64,000 nucleotides of DNA. Source: RHKX01 sp963826475. Lineage in GTDB: Bacteria; Actinomycetota; Thermoleophilia; Solirubrobacterales; 70-9. Below the pieces are notes generated by a model. That model did no database searches. It had not been told where the DNA came from and worked only from the letters and a program-made list of their open reading frames with translations. The position numbers and the translations under genes are program-made. The stretch is from the NCBI GenBank assembly GCA_963826475.1, contig CAWGXC010000003.1:372001-436000 (forward strand), given 5' to 3'. Shown here one piece after another: positions 8,357 to 16,310 of this stretch (positions within the stretch are counted from its first letter, which is position 1; each line of letters starts with the position of its first letter).

Positions 8357-8795
8357 GACCACGCTGCGCATGGAGCGAACCTACGAGGCGCCCGCCGAGC
8401 GTGTGTTCGACGCCTGGACGAGCGAGGAGGTGCTGCGCCGCTGGTTCCGCGGCCAGCGGGGCTTCGACACGCCGGAGGCTGTGGTGGATCTGCGCGTCGG
8501 CGGCGCCTTGCGCGTGGTCATGCGCGATCCGCAGAAGGGCGTCGAGTACGGCGGCGGGGGCCACTACACCGAGATCGAGCCGCCGAAGCGGCTTGCGTTC
8601 ACCTGGGTCTGGGACGCCGAGCCGCACGAGACGCTGATCGAGATCGACTTCGAGGAGGCCGACGGCACCACCACGGTCCACTTCACCCACAACGGCCTCT
8701 GGAGCGAGGAGGCGGTGCGCTCGCACGAGCGCGGCTGGGGCGTCTGCTTCGACAACCTCGAGCGCGCGCTGCAGGCTGCGGCTCGCTTGCGATGA
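8346..8795 (+). CDS. SRPBCC / AHSA1-type START-like domain protein
   Basis: 149 residues. LRMERTYEAPAERVFDAWT is the opening strand and helix of AHSA1-like helix-grip proteins; FRGQRGFDTPEA, GGALRVVM, EIEPPKRLAFTWVW and HNGLWSEEAVRSHERGW follow in the usual order. These small proteins bind hydrophobic ligands, but the ligand is unknown here. The pairing of an ArsR repressor with an SRPBCC protein is very common in actinobacteria, and this gene closes the coupled operon that starts at 7183. Confidence 0.9.
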   Translation: MSAKTTLRMERTYEAPAERVFDAWTSEEVLRRWFRGQRGFDTPEAVVDLRVGGALRVVMRDPQKGVEYGGGGHYTEIEPPKRLAFTWVWDAEPHETLIEIDFEEADGTTTVHFTHNGLWSEEAVRSHERGWGVCFDNLERALQAAARLR

Positions 8796-8820
8796 AGGGC
8801 ACCCGCGCGACCGGATGAGC

Positions 8821-8842
8821 CTTGGTACTCCTGGGTACCAAG
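8821..8842. repeat. Perfect inverted repeat upstream of the first 2-TM/permease module
   Basis: CTTGGTAC-TCCTGG-GTACCAAG, 8-bp arms with a 6-bp centre, in the gap between the SRPBCC gene and the 2-TM gene. No T-run follows, so an operator is as likely as a terminator. Confidence 0.5.
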
Positions 8843-8911
8843 CAGCAATCCGGTGCCCCGATGCGACCGGGTTCGCTGCAGCGGGAAGTCGCCGCCTGCG
8901 ACCATCCGCTG

Positions 8912-9199
8912 ATGAGCGGGTCCAGGCCTGAGCGCAGCCTCTACGCGATCGCCTCGAGCTTCTTCGCCGTCGTCGTCATCTGCTTCGCCGTCGGCGGGTT
9001 ACTGGTCGAAGGATTGGGCGATGACGGGCCCCTCTCGGGCGGATTCGCGATCTGCGGGCTGTTCCTGCTGCTCGGAATCGGCCGGCTCTATCTCGGGCTG
9101 CGCACGCCGGGAGAGGCACCGGCGCCGGAGGTTGAAGAGCCATCAAGGGAGGTCGCGCCGCGCCGCTCCACGCCGCCCCTGCGGCGCCGCCGCCCCTGA
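8912..9199 (+). CDS. Small 2-TM protein with Pro/Arg-rich tail, partner of the following permease
   Basis: 95 residues from ATG 8912; an in-frame ATG at 8861 would add 17 residues. Two hydrophobic helices (SSFFAVVVICFAVGGLLVEG and AICGLFLLLGIGRLYLGL) are joined by a short acidic loop, then a tail ending APRRSTPPLRRRRP. The second helix ends GIGRLYLGLR, which closely matches the second helix of the 64-residue protein at 11200 (GLGRLYLATR). Both genes sit directly before an APC permease gene, so this is half of a duplicated module. Function unknown. Confidence 0.7.
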   Translation: MSGSRPERSLYAIASSFFAVVVICFAVGGLLVEGLGDDGPLSGGFAICGLFLLLGIGRLYLGLRTPGEAPAPEVEEPSREVAPRRSTPPLRRRRP

Positions 9200-9266
9200 A
9201 TCCAGCCGACCTCGGTGCCTCGTCGCCTGAGGCGGCACCAGAGCCGTCCCTATAGTCGCCAGCCGC

Positions 9267-11147
9267 ATGGCGCACCGGGTACCCCGCGATCAATCCCTGC
9301 AGCGCGTTCACGGCGTCGGCGCCCTGTTCAGCGCGGCGTACGGGAACGTCGGCTCGTCGATCTATTACGCCCTTGGGGTCGTCGCCGCCTTCGCCCTCGG
9401 GCTGACGCCGCTGGCCTTCGTCATCTCGGGTCTGATCTTCGTCTGCACCGCCGCGACCTACGTCGAGGGGACCGTGATGTTCCCCGAGGCCGGCGGCTCG
9501 GCCAGCTTCGCGCGCCATGCCTTCAACGAGCTCGTCAGCTTCATCGCCGGTTGGGGCCAGATGCTCAACTACATCATCACGGTCGCGATCTCGGCCTTCT
9601 TCGTGCCCCACTACCTCGGGGTCTTCTGGGAGCCGCTGCGCCACGGTCCCGGTGACATCATCGGCGGCATCGTCCTGATCTCGGCCCTGGCCGCGCTGAA
9701 CGTCAAGGGGACCCAGGAGTCGGCCAAGCTCAACCTGGTGCTGGCCATCGGCGATCTGGCGACCCAGATCCTGCTGGTCCTGATCGGGCTCGCCCTCGTG
9801 CTCAGCCCGGACACGCTGATCAACAACATCCACCTCGGCGTCGCGCCGACGTGGAGCGACTTCGCGCTCGGGATCGCGCTCGGGATGATCGCCTACACCG
9901 GCATCGAGACCATCTCCAACATGTCGGAGGAGGCCATCGAGCCCGAGAAATCGATTCCGAGGGGTGCGGGCTTCGTCGTCGTGGCCGTCCTCGGCCTCTA
10001 CGCGCTGCTGCCGATCATCGCCCTCTCGGCGATGCCGGTGACGCTGGGACCAGACGGCTACACCACCGAGCTCGGCACGACCTTCGCCAGCGATCCGGTG
10101 CTCGGGATCGTCGAGAACCTCGGTCTCGGCGCGGCGCTCACCGACGGCCTGCGCGTCTACGTCGGGATTCTCGCCGCCGTGATCCTGGTGATCGCGACGA
10201 ACGCCGGGATGATCGGAGTCTCGCGATTGACCTTCTCGATGGGCCAGCACCGCCAGCTCCCTGAGCGACTGCGGCAGGTCCACCCGAAGTACCGGACGCC
10301 GCACGTCGCGATCATCACCTTCTCGGTCATCGCCTCGATCGCACTCCTCCCCGGCAAGGTGGATCTGCTGGCCACCATGTACTCGTTCGGCGCGATGCTC
10401 TCCTTCACCGTCGCGCACGTCTCGGTCCTCTGGATGCGCAAATGCAAGGCCGATGAGGAACGCCCCTGGAAACCCCGGGGAGAGATCCGGGTCAAGGGGG
10501 TCTCGCTGCCCCTGACGGCCGTCGTCGGCGGGTTCGGCACGTTCGCCGCCTGGATCGTGGTGATGGCGCTGAACCCGGCCACGGCGGCGATCGGGGTGGG
10601 GTGGATGCTGTTCGGCGCCGCCGTTTATGTGCTCTACCGGCGCAATCAGCAACTGCCCATCACCAAGACCGTCAAGGTCGTGCTGCCCGAGCCCCTCGAC
10701 GTCGAGGAGGTCGAGTTCAGCTCGGTTCTCGTCCCGTTCGAGGACGATCCCTTCTCGGAGCTCACGATCGGCACCGCGACTCGGCTCGCGGGCCGAAAGC
10801 GCCGCGGCATCCACGTCGTATCGCTGCTCAACGTCCCCGCCCACCTGCCCCTCGATGCGGTGCTTCCGCGCCAGCAGGAGAAGGCCCAGGCGAAGATCGA
10901 GCGGGCCAAGCTGATCGGCGGTCAGCGGGTCACCGGTCACGTGCTGAGGATCAGGCCGGGACAGGCGCCGAAGGCGATCATCGAAGAGGCGACCTCGATC
11001 CGCGCGAGCGCGATCGTCATGCAGCTCACGTACCGCGACGGGACGCCGCTCTACGGCAAGACCCTCCAGGGGGTACTCGGCAACCGGCCCTGCCGGGTGC
11101 TCGTGGCCGGCGACCCGACCCGGGTCCCGGAGCCGATTACGGCCTAA
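9267..11147 (+). CDS. APC-superfamily permease with C-terminal USP-like cytosolic domain (copy 1)
   Basis: 626 residues. Twelve predicted TM helices (about residues 15-470) in the APC fold, starting at GALFSAAYGNVGSSIYYALG and including ARHAFNELVSFIAGWGQ, GIETISNMSEEAIEP and a TM8-like ATNAGMIGVSRLTF. Residues about 480-626 form a soluble alpha/beta domain (FSSVLVPFEDDPF... ending NRPCRVLVAG) resembling a universal stress protein. The architecture equals that of KimA-type K+ importers and some amino acid permeases. By eye the TM1 Asp of Bacillus KimA is Asn here, so substrate stays open. Next to a paralogue and two RCK genes. Confidence 0.85.
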   Translation: MAHRVPRDQSLQRVHGVGALFSAAYGNVGSSIYYALGVVAAFALGLTPLAFVISGLIFVCTAATYVEGTVMFPEAGGSASFARHAFNELVSFIAGWGQMLNYIITVAISAFFVPHYLGVFWEPLRHGPGDIIGGIVLISALAALNVKGTQESAKLNLVLAIGDLATQILLVLIGLALVLSPDTLINNIHLGVAPTWSDFALGIALGMIAYTGIETISNMSEEAIEPEKSIPRGAGFVVVAVLGLYALLPIIALSAMPVTLGPDGYTTELGTTFASDPVLGIVENLGLGAALTDGLRVYVGILAAVILVIATNAGMIGVSRLTFSMGQHRQLPERLRQVHPKYRTPHVAIITFSVIASIALLPGKVDLLATMYSFGAMLSFTVAHVSVLWMRKCKADEERPWKPRGEIRVKGVSLPLTAVVGGFGTFAAWIVVMALNPATAAIGVGWMLFGAAVYVLYRRNQQLPITKTVKVVLPEPLDVEEVEFSSVLVPFEDDPFSELTIGTATRLAGRKRRGIHVVSLLNVPAHLPLDAVLPRQQEKAQAKIERAKLIGGQRVTGHVLRIRPGQAPKAIIEEATSIRASAIVMQLTYRDGTPLYGKTLQGVLGNRPCRVLVAGDPTRVPEPITA

Positions 11148-11199
11148 CCGATTCGGGGCGCCGCTCCGGCGAGTTCTCCCGCATCTAGAATCGCCGCCG

Positions 11200-11394
11200 A
11201 TGGCGTCCCTGGGAGCGATCGGGTCGAACGGAACGCGCGTCCTCGCCACCGCGATCGCTGTGCTGGGCGTCGCGATGGTCGCCCGTACCCTGATCGCCGG
11301 AGGCAGTGTCCTTTCGATCGGCGTGCTGCTCGGCGTCGTGTTCTTCGCCATCGGCCTCGGTCGCCTCTACCTGGCGACCCGGGTCGGCCGGTGA
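11200..11394 (+). CDS. 64-residue 2-TM protein, paralogue of the 8912 protein
   Basis: Two hydrophobic helices: VLATAIAVLGVAMVARTLIAG and IGVLLGVVFFAIGLGRLYLA, with tail TRVGR. The second helix and the motif GLGRLYLATR match the 8912 protein, but the Pro/Arg tail is missing. Its stop overlaps the following permease start (GTGA at 11391-11394), so the two are translated together. It may be an accessory subunit of the permease; that is inference from the repeated arrangement. Confidence 0.75.
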   Translation: MASLGAIGSNGTRVLATAIAVLGVAMVARTLIAGGSVLSIGVLLGVVFFAIGLGRLYLATRVGR

Positions 11395-13355
11395 ACGACC
11401 GTCGCGCAGTCAAGCCGCCACTCGGGCGGCGCTTTCTCGGCGTGCCGTGGCTATGGGCGGTCGCCCACTCGGCGATCGCCTTCTCGATCTACTACTCGCT
11501 CGGCGTAGTCGCCCAGAGCGGCTTGGCGCTGACCCCGGTCATCTTCGGCGTAGCCGGCCTCGTCTACGTGGTCACGACGATGACCTACGTCGAGGGCGGG
11601 GCCATGTTCCGCGAGCGCGGCGGCTCCAACACGCTCGCCCGCCACGCCTTCAACGAGCTGATCAGCTTCATCGCCGGCTGGGCGATCCTCATCGATTACG
11701 TGATCGTCATCGCGCTGGCGGCGATCTCCGTGCCCCACTATCTCGCGCCCATCTCCACTGATCTCTCGAGCGGCACGGGGGAGATCGGGATCGGGATCGG
11801 GGTGATCGCGTTGGTTTGCGGCGTCAACATCGTCGGCTTCACCGGGCACCGGCGCCAGGGCTGGCTCGTCGCGCTCACCGCCGCCGACGTGTTCTTGCAG
11901 TTCGCGCTGATCGTGATCGGGATCGCGGTGGTCTGGGATCCCGGCGCCCTGACCAACGAGCTCCACCTGTTCGGCACCCCGAGCGTCGGCGACATCGCCC
12001 TCGCCCTGGTGATCTCGATGGTCGCGCTGGCCGGCATCGAGGCCGCTTCCGACCTGGCCCCCGACCTGCTCTGGCGCAGCGAGGACCTCAAGCACGTGCT
12101 GCGGGCCGGCACCATCGTCGTCCCGTTCGTCTACATCGGGATGGCAATTGTCGCGTTGATGGCGGTGCCGGTGGTGGCTGGGCCGAATGGCCCTGAGACG
12201 GCGCTCTCGTCCACCTACATCGATGCTCCGGTGCTGGGGGTCACCGCTGCTTTTCATCCGGCCTGGCTGGCGGATATCGCCAAGTGGTCGGTCGTCGCGA
12301 TCGCGCCCCTCATCCTGCTCTTCGCCGCCAACGCCACGATGCTCGGCCTCTCCAGGCACGTCTACGTGCTCGCGACCAACCGCCAGATTCCGAGCTGGCT
12401 CGGCAAGCTGGGCAAGCAGCGATCGACGCCGCACGTCGCGATCCTGATCGCCGGCCTGTTCGCGGCCGGTCTCGTTCTGCCGGGAGACGTCGACCTGCTG
12501 GCGGGGGTGTTCGCCTTCGGCGCGATGCTGGCGATCTCGATCGCACACCTCTCCTTGATCCGCCTGCGCTTCACCGACCCCGAGCGGGAGCGCCCTTACA
12601 GCGTTCCCGGCTCGATCCGGATCCGCGGAGCGATGGTCCCGCTGCCATCGGTGCTCGGCCTCGTGCTGACCAGCGCCGGCTTCGTCTCCCTCGTGTTTCT
12701 GCACGGGGGCGCGTTGTACGTGGGCGGGGGCTGGATGGTCTTCGGCCTCGTCTCCTACTTCGTCTACCGGCGGCTGGTCGAGGGGTACTCGCTGACCGAT
12801 CGGGTCACGGTGCCCGAGCAGGCGCTGCGCAAGCAGGTCCCCGACGTGGAGCTCGCGAGCGTCCTCGTTCCGGTCTTCGGCGAGGGCCTCGACGACGAGA
12901 TCGTCGGCACGGCCGGGCGGCTCGCGGACTCCGATCCCCTGCCGGGCGAGAGCAGACCCCGGCTGGAGCTCTTCTACGTCATCGACCTACCCCTGACCGT
13001 CCCCCTCGAGGGCCCGACCCCGCCGGATCGTCTGGCACGCGCCGAGAAGGTCCTCGCCCGGGCGCTCGAGGTCGCGGCCGAGTACCCGTCCGTCGAGGTC
13101 GACTCGAGCTACGCGAAGGCGCGCAGCGTCGGCGAGGCGATCGTGGAACGCGCCCGCGAGCACGACGTCGAGGCGATCATCATCGGCGGCGAGCCTCCCA
13201 CGAGGATCCGAGGCGGTGCGGTCCTCGGCGGCGTCCGTGGGGCGCGGCCGGCCGAGGTCGGCCCGACCACTCAGTACATCTTCCGCCACGCTCCGTGTCG
13301 CGTATTGCTGACGGCGCCGGCCGAGGGCAAGCCCGCCGCGCCGTCGCCCGAATAA
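11391..13355 (+). CDS. APC-superfamily permease with C-terminal USP-like cytosolic domain (copy 2)
   Basis: 654 residues from GTG 11391. About twelve TM helices with HSAIAFSIYYSLGVVAQSG in TM1, ARHAFNELISFIAGWA shared with copy 1, GIEAASDLAPDL, and AANATMLGLSRHVYVLA. From about residue 480 a USP-like domain follows (VELASVLVPVFGEGLDDE, AREHDVEAIIIGGEP, FRHAPCRVLLTAPAEG). Where copy 1 has GIETISNMSEEAIEP, copy 2 has diverged, so the two may differ in substrate or form a heteromer. It is 9 bp upstream of the first RCK gene, which argues that the RCK proteins act on these permeases. Confidence 0.85.
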   Translation: MNDRRAVKPPLGRRFLGVPWLWAVAHSAIAFSIYYSLGVVAQSGLALTPVIFGVAGLVYVVTTMTYVEGGAMFRERGGSNTLARHAFNELISFIAGWAILIDYVIVIALAAISVPHYLAPISTDLSSGTGEIGIGIGVIALVCGVNIVGFTGHRRQGWLVALTAADVFLQFALIVIGIAVVWDPGALTNELHLFGTPSVGDIALALVISMVALAGIEAASDLAPDLLWRSEDLKHVLRAGTIVVPFVYIGMAIVALMAVPVVAGPNGPETALSSTYIDAPVLGVTAAFHPAWLADIAKWSVVAIAPLILLFAANATMLGLSRHVYVLATNRQIPSWLGKLGKQRSTPHVAILIAGLFAAGLVLPGDVDLLAGVFAFGAMLAISIAHLSLIRLRFTDPERERPYSVPGSIRIRGAMVPLPSVLGLVLTSAGFVSLVFLHGGALYVGGGWMVFGLVSYFVYRRLVEGYSLTDRVTVPEQALRKQVPDVELASVLVPVFGEGLDDEIVGTAGRLADSDPLPGESRPRLELFYVIDLPLTVPLEGPTPPDRLARAEKVLARALEVAAEYPSVEVDSSYAKARSVGEAIVERAREHDVEAIIIGGEPPTRIRGGAVLGGVRGARPAEVGPTTQYIFRHAPCRVLLTAPAEGKPAAPSPE

Positions 13356-13364
13356 GATCGCCCG

Positions 13365-13817
13365 ATGAAGATCCTGATCGTGGGTTGCGGGCGCGTCGGG
13401 TCCTCCTTGGCGAGGACGATGCTGCATGAGGGAAATGAGGTCTCGTGTCTCGACGAGGACCCGGACTCCCATGCGCGCCTCGAGCTCGGGCTCGATTCCT
13501 CCTGGGAGGATGCCGGAGGCCAGTTCACGGTCGGCACCGGCCTCGAGATCGACGCGCTCCTGACCGCCGGAATCGACGATGCCGACGTCTTCGTCGCCTC
13601 GACCAACGGCGACAACACCAACATCGTGATCGCTCAGATCGCCCAACGGCGCTTCGAGGTCTCCACGGTCATTGCACGGATCCTCGATCCCTACCGGGCC
13701 GAGTGGTACGAGAAGCAGGGGTTGAGGACGATCTGCCCGACGCGCATCGCGATCGCCGAGCTCGAGCGCGACGTGCGCCAGATCGCCGGCACCGGGGAGG
13801 AGCTGCGCCGTGGGTGA
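13365..13817 (+). CDS. RCK/TrkA-N domain protein, short subunit
   Basis: 150 residues holding only the nucleotide-binding RCK_N domain: glycine loop VGCGRVGSSLA at the N terminus, the acidic end of strand 2 (CLDEDPDSH), VGTGLEIDALLTAGIDDADVFVAST and NIVIAQIAQRRF. There is no TrkA_C domain. Such short subunits pair with a longer TrkA, as in CeoB/CeoC of mycobacteria. It overlaps the next gene by 8 bp. It would bind NAD(H) or ATP/ADP and gate a membrane partner; no TrkH/KtrB gene is present in the window. Confidence 0.88.
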   Translation: MKILIVGCGRVGSSLARTMLHEGNEVSCLDEDPDSHARLELGLDSSWEDAGGQFTVGTGLEIDALLTAGIDDADVFVASTNGDNTNIVIAQIAQRRFEVSTVIARILDPYRAEWYEKQGLRTICPTRIAIAELERDVRQIAGTGEELRRG

Positions 13818-14520
13818 GCCCGCGCCTCAGGACTACATGCTCGTCGTGGGCGCCGGCAAGGTCGGGTGGAACCTGACCCGCGAGCTCATCGACATGGGCC
13901 ACGAGGTGACCCTGATCGAGAACGATCGTGAGCGCTACCTGACCGTCGAGCAGGAGATGGAACATCGCGTCCTCTACGGCGACGCATCCGAGCTCTGGGT
14001 GCTCGAGCGCGCGGGCATCGCGCGCGCCAGCATGGTGATCGCGGTCACCGGTGACGATGAGGACAACCTCCTGATCTGTCAGGTCGCCAAGGACAAGTAC
14101 GGCGTCAATCGCGTCATCGCCCGCGTCAACAACCCGCGCAACCGCCAGCACTTCGAGCTTCTCGGCGTAAAGCCCTTCGTCTCCGCGACTGACCTCATCC
14201 TGCGCCTGATCGAACGGCAGGTGCCTCGCTACGGCCTCGTCCAGCTGCTCGACCTCGCCGACGCCAAGATCGAGATCGTCGACCTGCTCGTCGGCGCCGA
14301 GGCCCAGGTCGTAGGCAAGCGCGTCGACGAGCTCGATATGCCGAAGGGAAGCCTGTTGATCAGCGTTCTGCGCGACGGCGGTGGCTTCGTCCCGACCGCC
14401 GACACGGTGCTGCAGGCCGGCGATGAGGTGCTCGCCGTCCTCGACCCCCGGGTCGAGGGGGAGCTGACCGCCTACCTGGGACTTGACGAGGGCGGCTCGA
14501 TCGACCGCACGCCCCGCTGA
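13810..14520 (+). CDS. trkA: TrkA-family potassium uptake regulatory subunit (RCK_N + RCK_C)
   Basis: 236 residues from GTG 13810. The RCK_N Rossmann domain has VVGAGKVGWNLTREL, the acidic ribose-binding end VTLIENDRER, YGDASELWVLERAGI and VTGDDEDNLLICQVA. The RCK_C domain covers about 155-225 (AEAQVVGKRVDELDMPKGSLLISVLRDGG split by the usual Gly turns, ending AGDEVLAVLD). It forms the long half of a two-subunit RCK ring with the preceding gene. Trk/Ktr systems normally pair such proteins with TrkH; here the only transporters beside it are the APC-USP permeases. Confidence 0.9.
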   Translation: MGEPAPQDYMLVVGAGKVGWNLTRELIDMGHEVTLIENDRERYLTVEQEMEHRVLYGDASELWVLERAGIARASMVIAVTGDDEDNLLICQVAKDKYGVNRVIARVNNPRNRQHFELLGVKPFVSATDLILRLIERQVPRYGLVQLLDLADAKIEIVDLLVGAEAQVVGKRVDELDMPKGSLLISVLRDGGGFVPTADTVLQAGDEVLAVLDPRVEGELTAYLGLDEGGSIDRTPR

Positions 14521-14526
14521 GCGCCC

Positions 14527-15765
14527 GTGGCTGAGCGCGAGGTCGACCACCTTCTGATCGGCGGCGGGATCGCTTCCGCCCACTGCGCGAAGGAGCTGCG
14601 GAGCAAGGGCGCCGAGGGGTCGATCCTGCTCGTCGGCCGCGAGCCCGAGCCGCCCTATGACCGACCGCCGCTCTCCAAGGATTATCTGCGGGGCGAGAGC
14701 CAGCGGGCCGACGCCTACGCCCACCCTTCCGGGTGGTACGAGGAGAACGCGGTCGAGCTGCTCACCGGGCGCAGCGTGCTGTCCCTCGACCCCAGCGAAC
14801 GGACGGCCAAGCTGCAGGGCGGGGATGAGATCCGGTTCGGCAGCGCCCTGCTGGCCACCGGAGCGATGGTCAACATACTTCGCGTCGACGGAGCCCAGCT
14901 CGAAGGGATCCATTACTTGCGCGCATTCGGCAACTCGGACTCGATTCGCGACGACGTCGCCGGAGCCGAGCACGTCGTGATGATCGGCGGCAGCTACATC
15001 GGCGCGGAGGTGGCGGCGTCGCTGACTGAGATGGGCAAGCGCTGCACGATCGTCGCGATGGAGGAGATCGTGCTCTCGCGCGGCTTCGGTGACGAGGTCG
15101 GGCGGTACTTCCACGAGCTGCTGGCGTCGAAGGGCGTCGAGATCGTCGGCGGCGAGACGCTCGCCTCCTTCGGCGGTGACGAACGGGTTTCGTCGGTCCT
15201 CACCGAGAGTGGTCTCGAGATCGACTGCGACGCGGTCGTGATCGGGGCAGGGGTCCGGCCCGACGCGATGCTCGCCGATCGTGCCGGGCTCGACGTCGGG
15301 GACGGGATCCTCTGCGACTCCGCTCTGCAGACCTCGGTCGAGGGAATCTTCGCCGCCGGCGACTGCTGCAACTACGAGAGTGAGGTCCATGGACGGCGCC
15401 TTCGCGTCGAGCACTGGGACCACGCGTTCCACCAGGGTCGTCACGCCGCGCGCGGGATGATCGGTGAGCGCGAGCCCTACCGCGTGGTGCCGTACTTCTT
15501 CAGCGACCTCTCCGACTGGGCCGCGATCGAATACGTCGGCCCCGCCCAGAGCTGGGACGACGTGCTCTGGCGGGGCGGCCGCGAAAGCGGTGAGTTCTCC
15601 GCTTGGTACCTCGAGGACGACAGGGTCGTCGCAGCGCTCTCGGTCGGCCGCTCGGAGGACCTTCAGCATGCCCGCCGCCTGATCGAATCGGCCGCCCCGA
15701 TCGGCGCCGGGCGCGCGGCTCTCGCCGATCCCGACGCCGACCTCGACGAGGTCGGTTCCCGCTAA
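14527..15765 (+). CDS. FAD-dependent NAD(P)H ferredoxin/rubredoxin reductase-like oxidoreductase
   Basis: 412 residues from GTG 14527. Two dinucleotide-binding folds: the FAD loop LIGGGIASAHCAKEL near the N terminus, PPYDRPPLSKDYLRG (the flavin-contact strand of ferredoxin reductases), the NAD(P)H loop VMIGGSYIGAEVAASL near 155, and the ATG motif LLATGA. The third conserved block is VEGIFAAGDCCN, with the second FAD Asp, followed by EHWDHAFHQGRHAA. No ferredoxin gene is adjacent, so its electron partner is unknown. It follows the RCK pair by 6 bp. Confidence 0.9.
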   Translation: MAEREVDHLLIGGGIASAHCAKELRSKGAEGSILLVGREPEPPYDRPPLSKDYLRGESQRADAYAHPSGWYEENAVELLTGRSVLSLDPSERTAKLQGGDEIRFGSALLATGAMVNILRVDGAQLEGIHYLRAFGNSDSIRDDVAGAEHVVMIGGSYIGAEVAASLTEMGKRCTIVAMEEIVLSRGFGDEVGRYFHELLASKGVEIVGGETLASFGGDERVSSVLTESGLEIDCDAVVIGAGVRPDAMLADRAGLDVGDGILCDSALQTSVEGIFAAGDCCNYESEVHGRRLRVEHWDHAFHQGRHAARGMIGEREPYRVVPYFFSDLSDWAAIEYVGPAQSWDDVLWRGGRESGEFSAWYLEDDRVVAALSVGRSEDLQHARRLIESAAPIGAGRAALADPDADLDEVGSR

Positions 15766-15802
15766 CCTTGCGCCGACCGACCGGGCCTCGCCCGGTCGAC
15801 CT

Positions 15803-15873
15803 TGCGGGCTGGTGTAACGGCAACACGCCTCTCTCTGGAAGAGGTATTCGGGGTTCGAATCCCTGGCCCGCAG
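15803..15873 (+). tRNA. tRNA-Gln (anticodon CTG)
   Basis: 71 nt cloverleaf: acceptor TGCGGGC / GCCCGCA (7 perfect pairs), D arm GTGT...ACAC, anticodon stem CCTCT / AGAGG with loop CTCTGGA (anticodon CTG), T arm CGGGG / CCCTG with loop TTCGAAT, discriminator G, no encoded CCA. The TGGTGTAA start is typical of tRNA-Gln. Confidence 0.93.
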
Positions 15874-16310
15874 CTCTCCGCCCGGCTGACCGCGGACACC
15901 CCGTTCTGGACAGCCGTCCAGGCCCAGCCCCTCATCTGCAGGTTTTCGCCGCGGCGCCGATGGGAGCAGCACGCGACCCCTTCGGCACGGAAGCCGTCGG
16001 GCCCCGTATGGATGTGGGGCGGAAGGATTGACACGGATGTCAGATAGGTACGAAGCCCTTATGGGCTTGCTCGGCTTGGCAGGAGGTGCCCGAAACGGCT
16101 CCTCCTGCCTCGACGAGCCTCAAACTCCTCCGCCTCCTCGCTGGGGCGAGGGCGCGCCGGGATCGGCGGCGGGGCATGTCCGCCAGCAGGCGGACGGCCG
16201 CTCGTTCGCCACCGGGACGCACGATCCGGAGCCGGGCGAGTCGCGCAAGATCGCTTGAGCTTCGGCGTCAGGGGCGCGGAGCTGCCGCGCCGAGGGCTAA
16301 CCTGAGCGGA
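15874..16310. other. Intergenic region between tRNA-Gln and a lipoprotein gene
   Basis: 437 bp without a convincing gene. It holds a TTGACA box at 16028-16033 inside a TGACA-CGGA-TGTCA repeat, a small GCCC-TTAT-GGGC hairpin at about 16056-16067, and a larger hairpin at 16078-16109. An open frame from ATG 16037 to TGA 16258 (73 residues, low complexity, Pro/Gly/Arg rich) overlaps them but has no clear ribosome site. A structured leader or small RNA is possible; I recognise no known family. Confidence 0.4.
16078..16109. repeat. Perfect 9-bp hairpin in the tRNA-Gln/lipoprotein gap
   Basis: GGCAGGAGG / CCTCCTGCC with a 14-nt loop. The left arm carries an AGGAGG, so the hairpin would hide a ribosome-binding-like sequence. 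No T-run follows. Confidence 0.45.

Noticed and set aside
8976..11351. A 791-codon open frame on the minus strand across the first permease
   Set aside because: Shadow of the permease; DHxGR-like low complexity composition, no motif, no ribosome site.
13669..15972. A 767-codon minus-strand frame over trkA and the reductase
   Set aside because: Overlaps three conserved plus-strand genes and the tRNA; composition is that of an antisense shadow.
16028..16258. Small protein (73-76 codons) after tRNA-Gln
   Set aside because: Low complexity, no clear ribosome site, overlapping hairpins; kept only as part of a structured gap.
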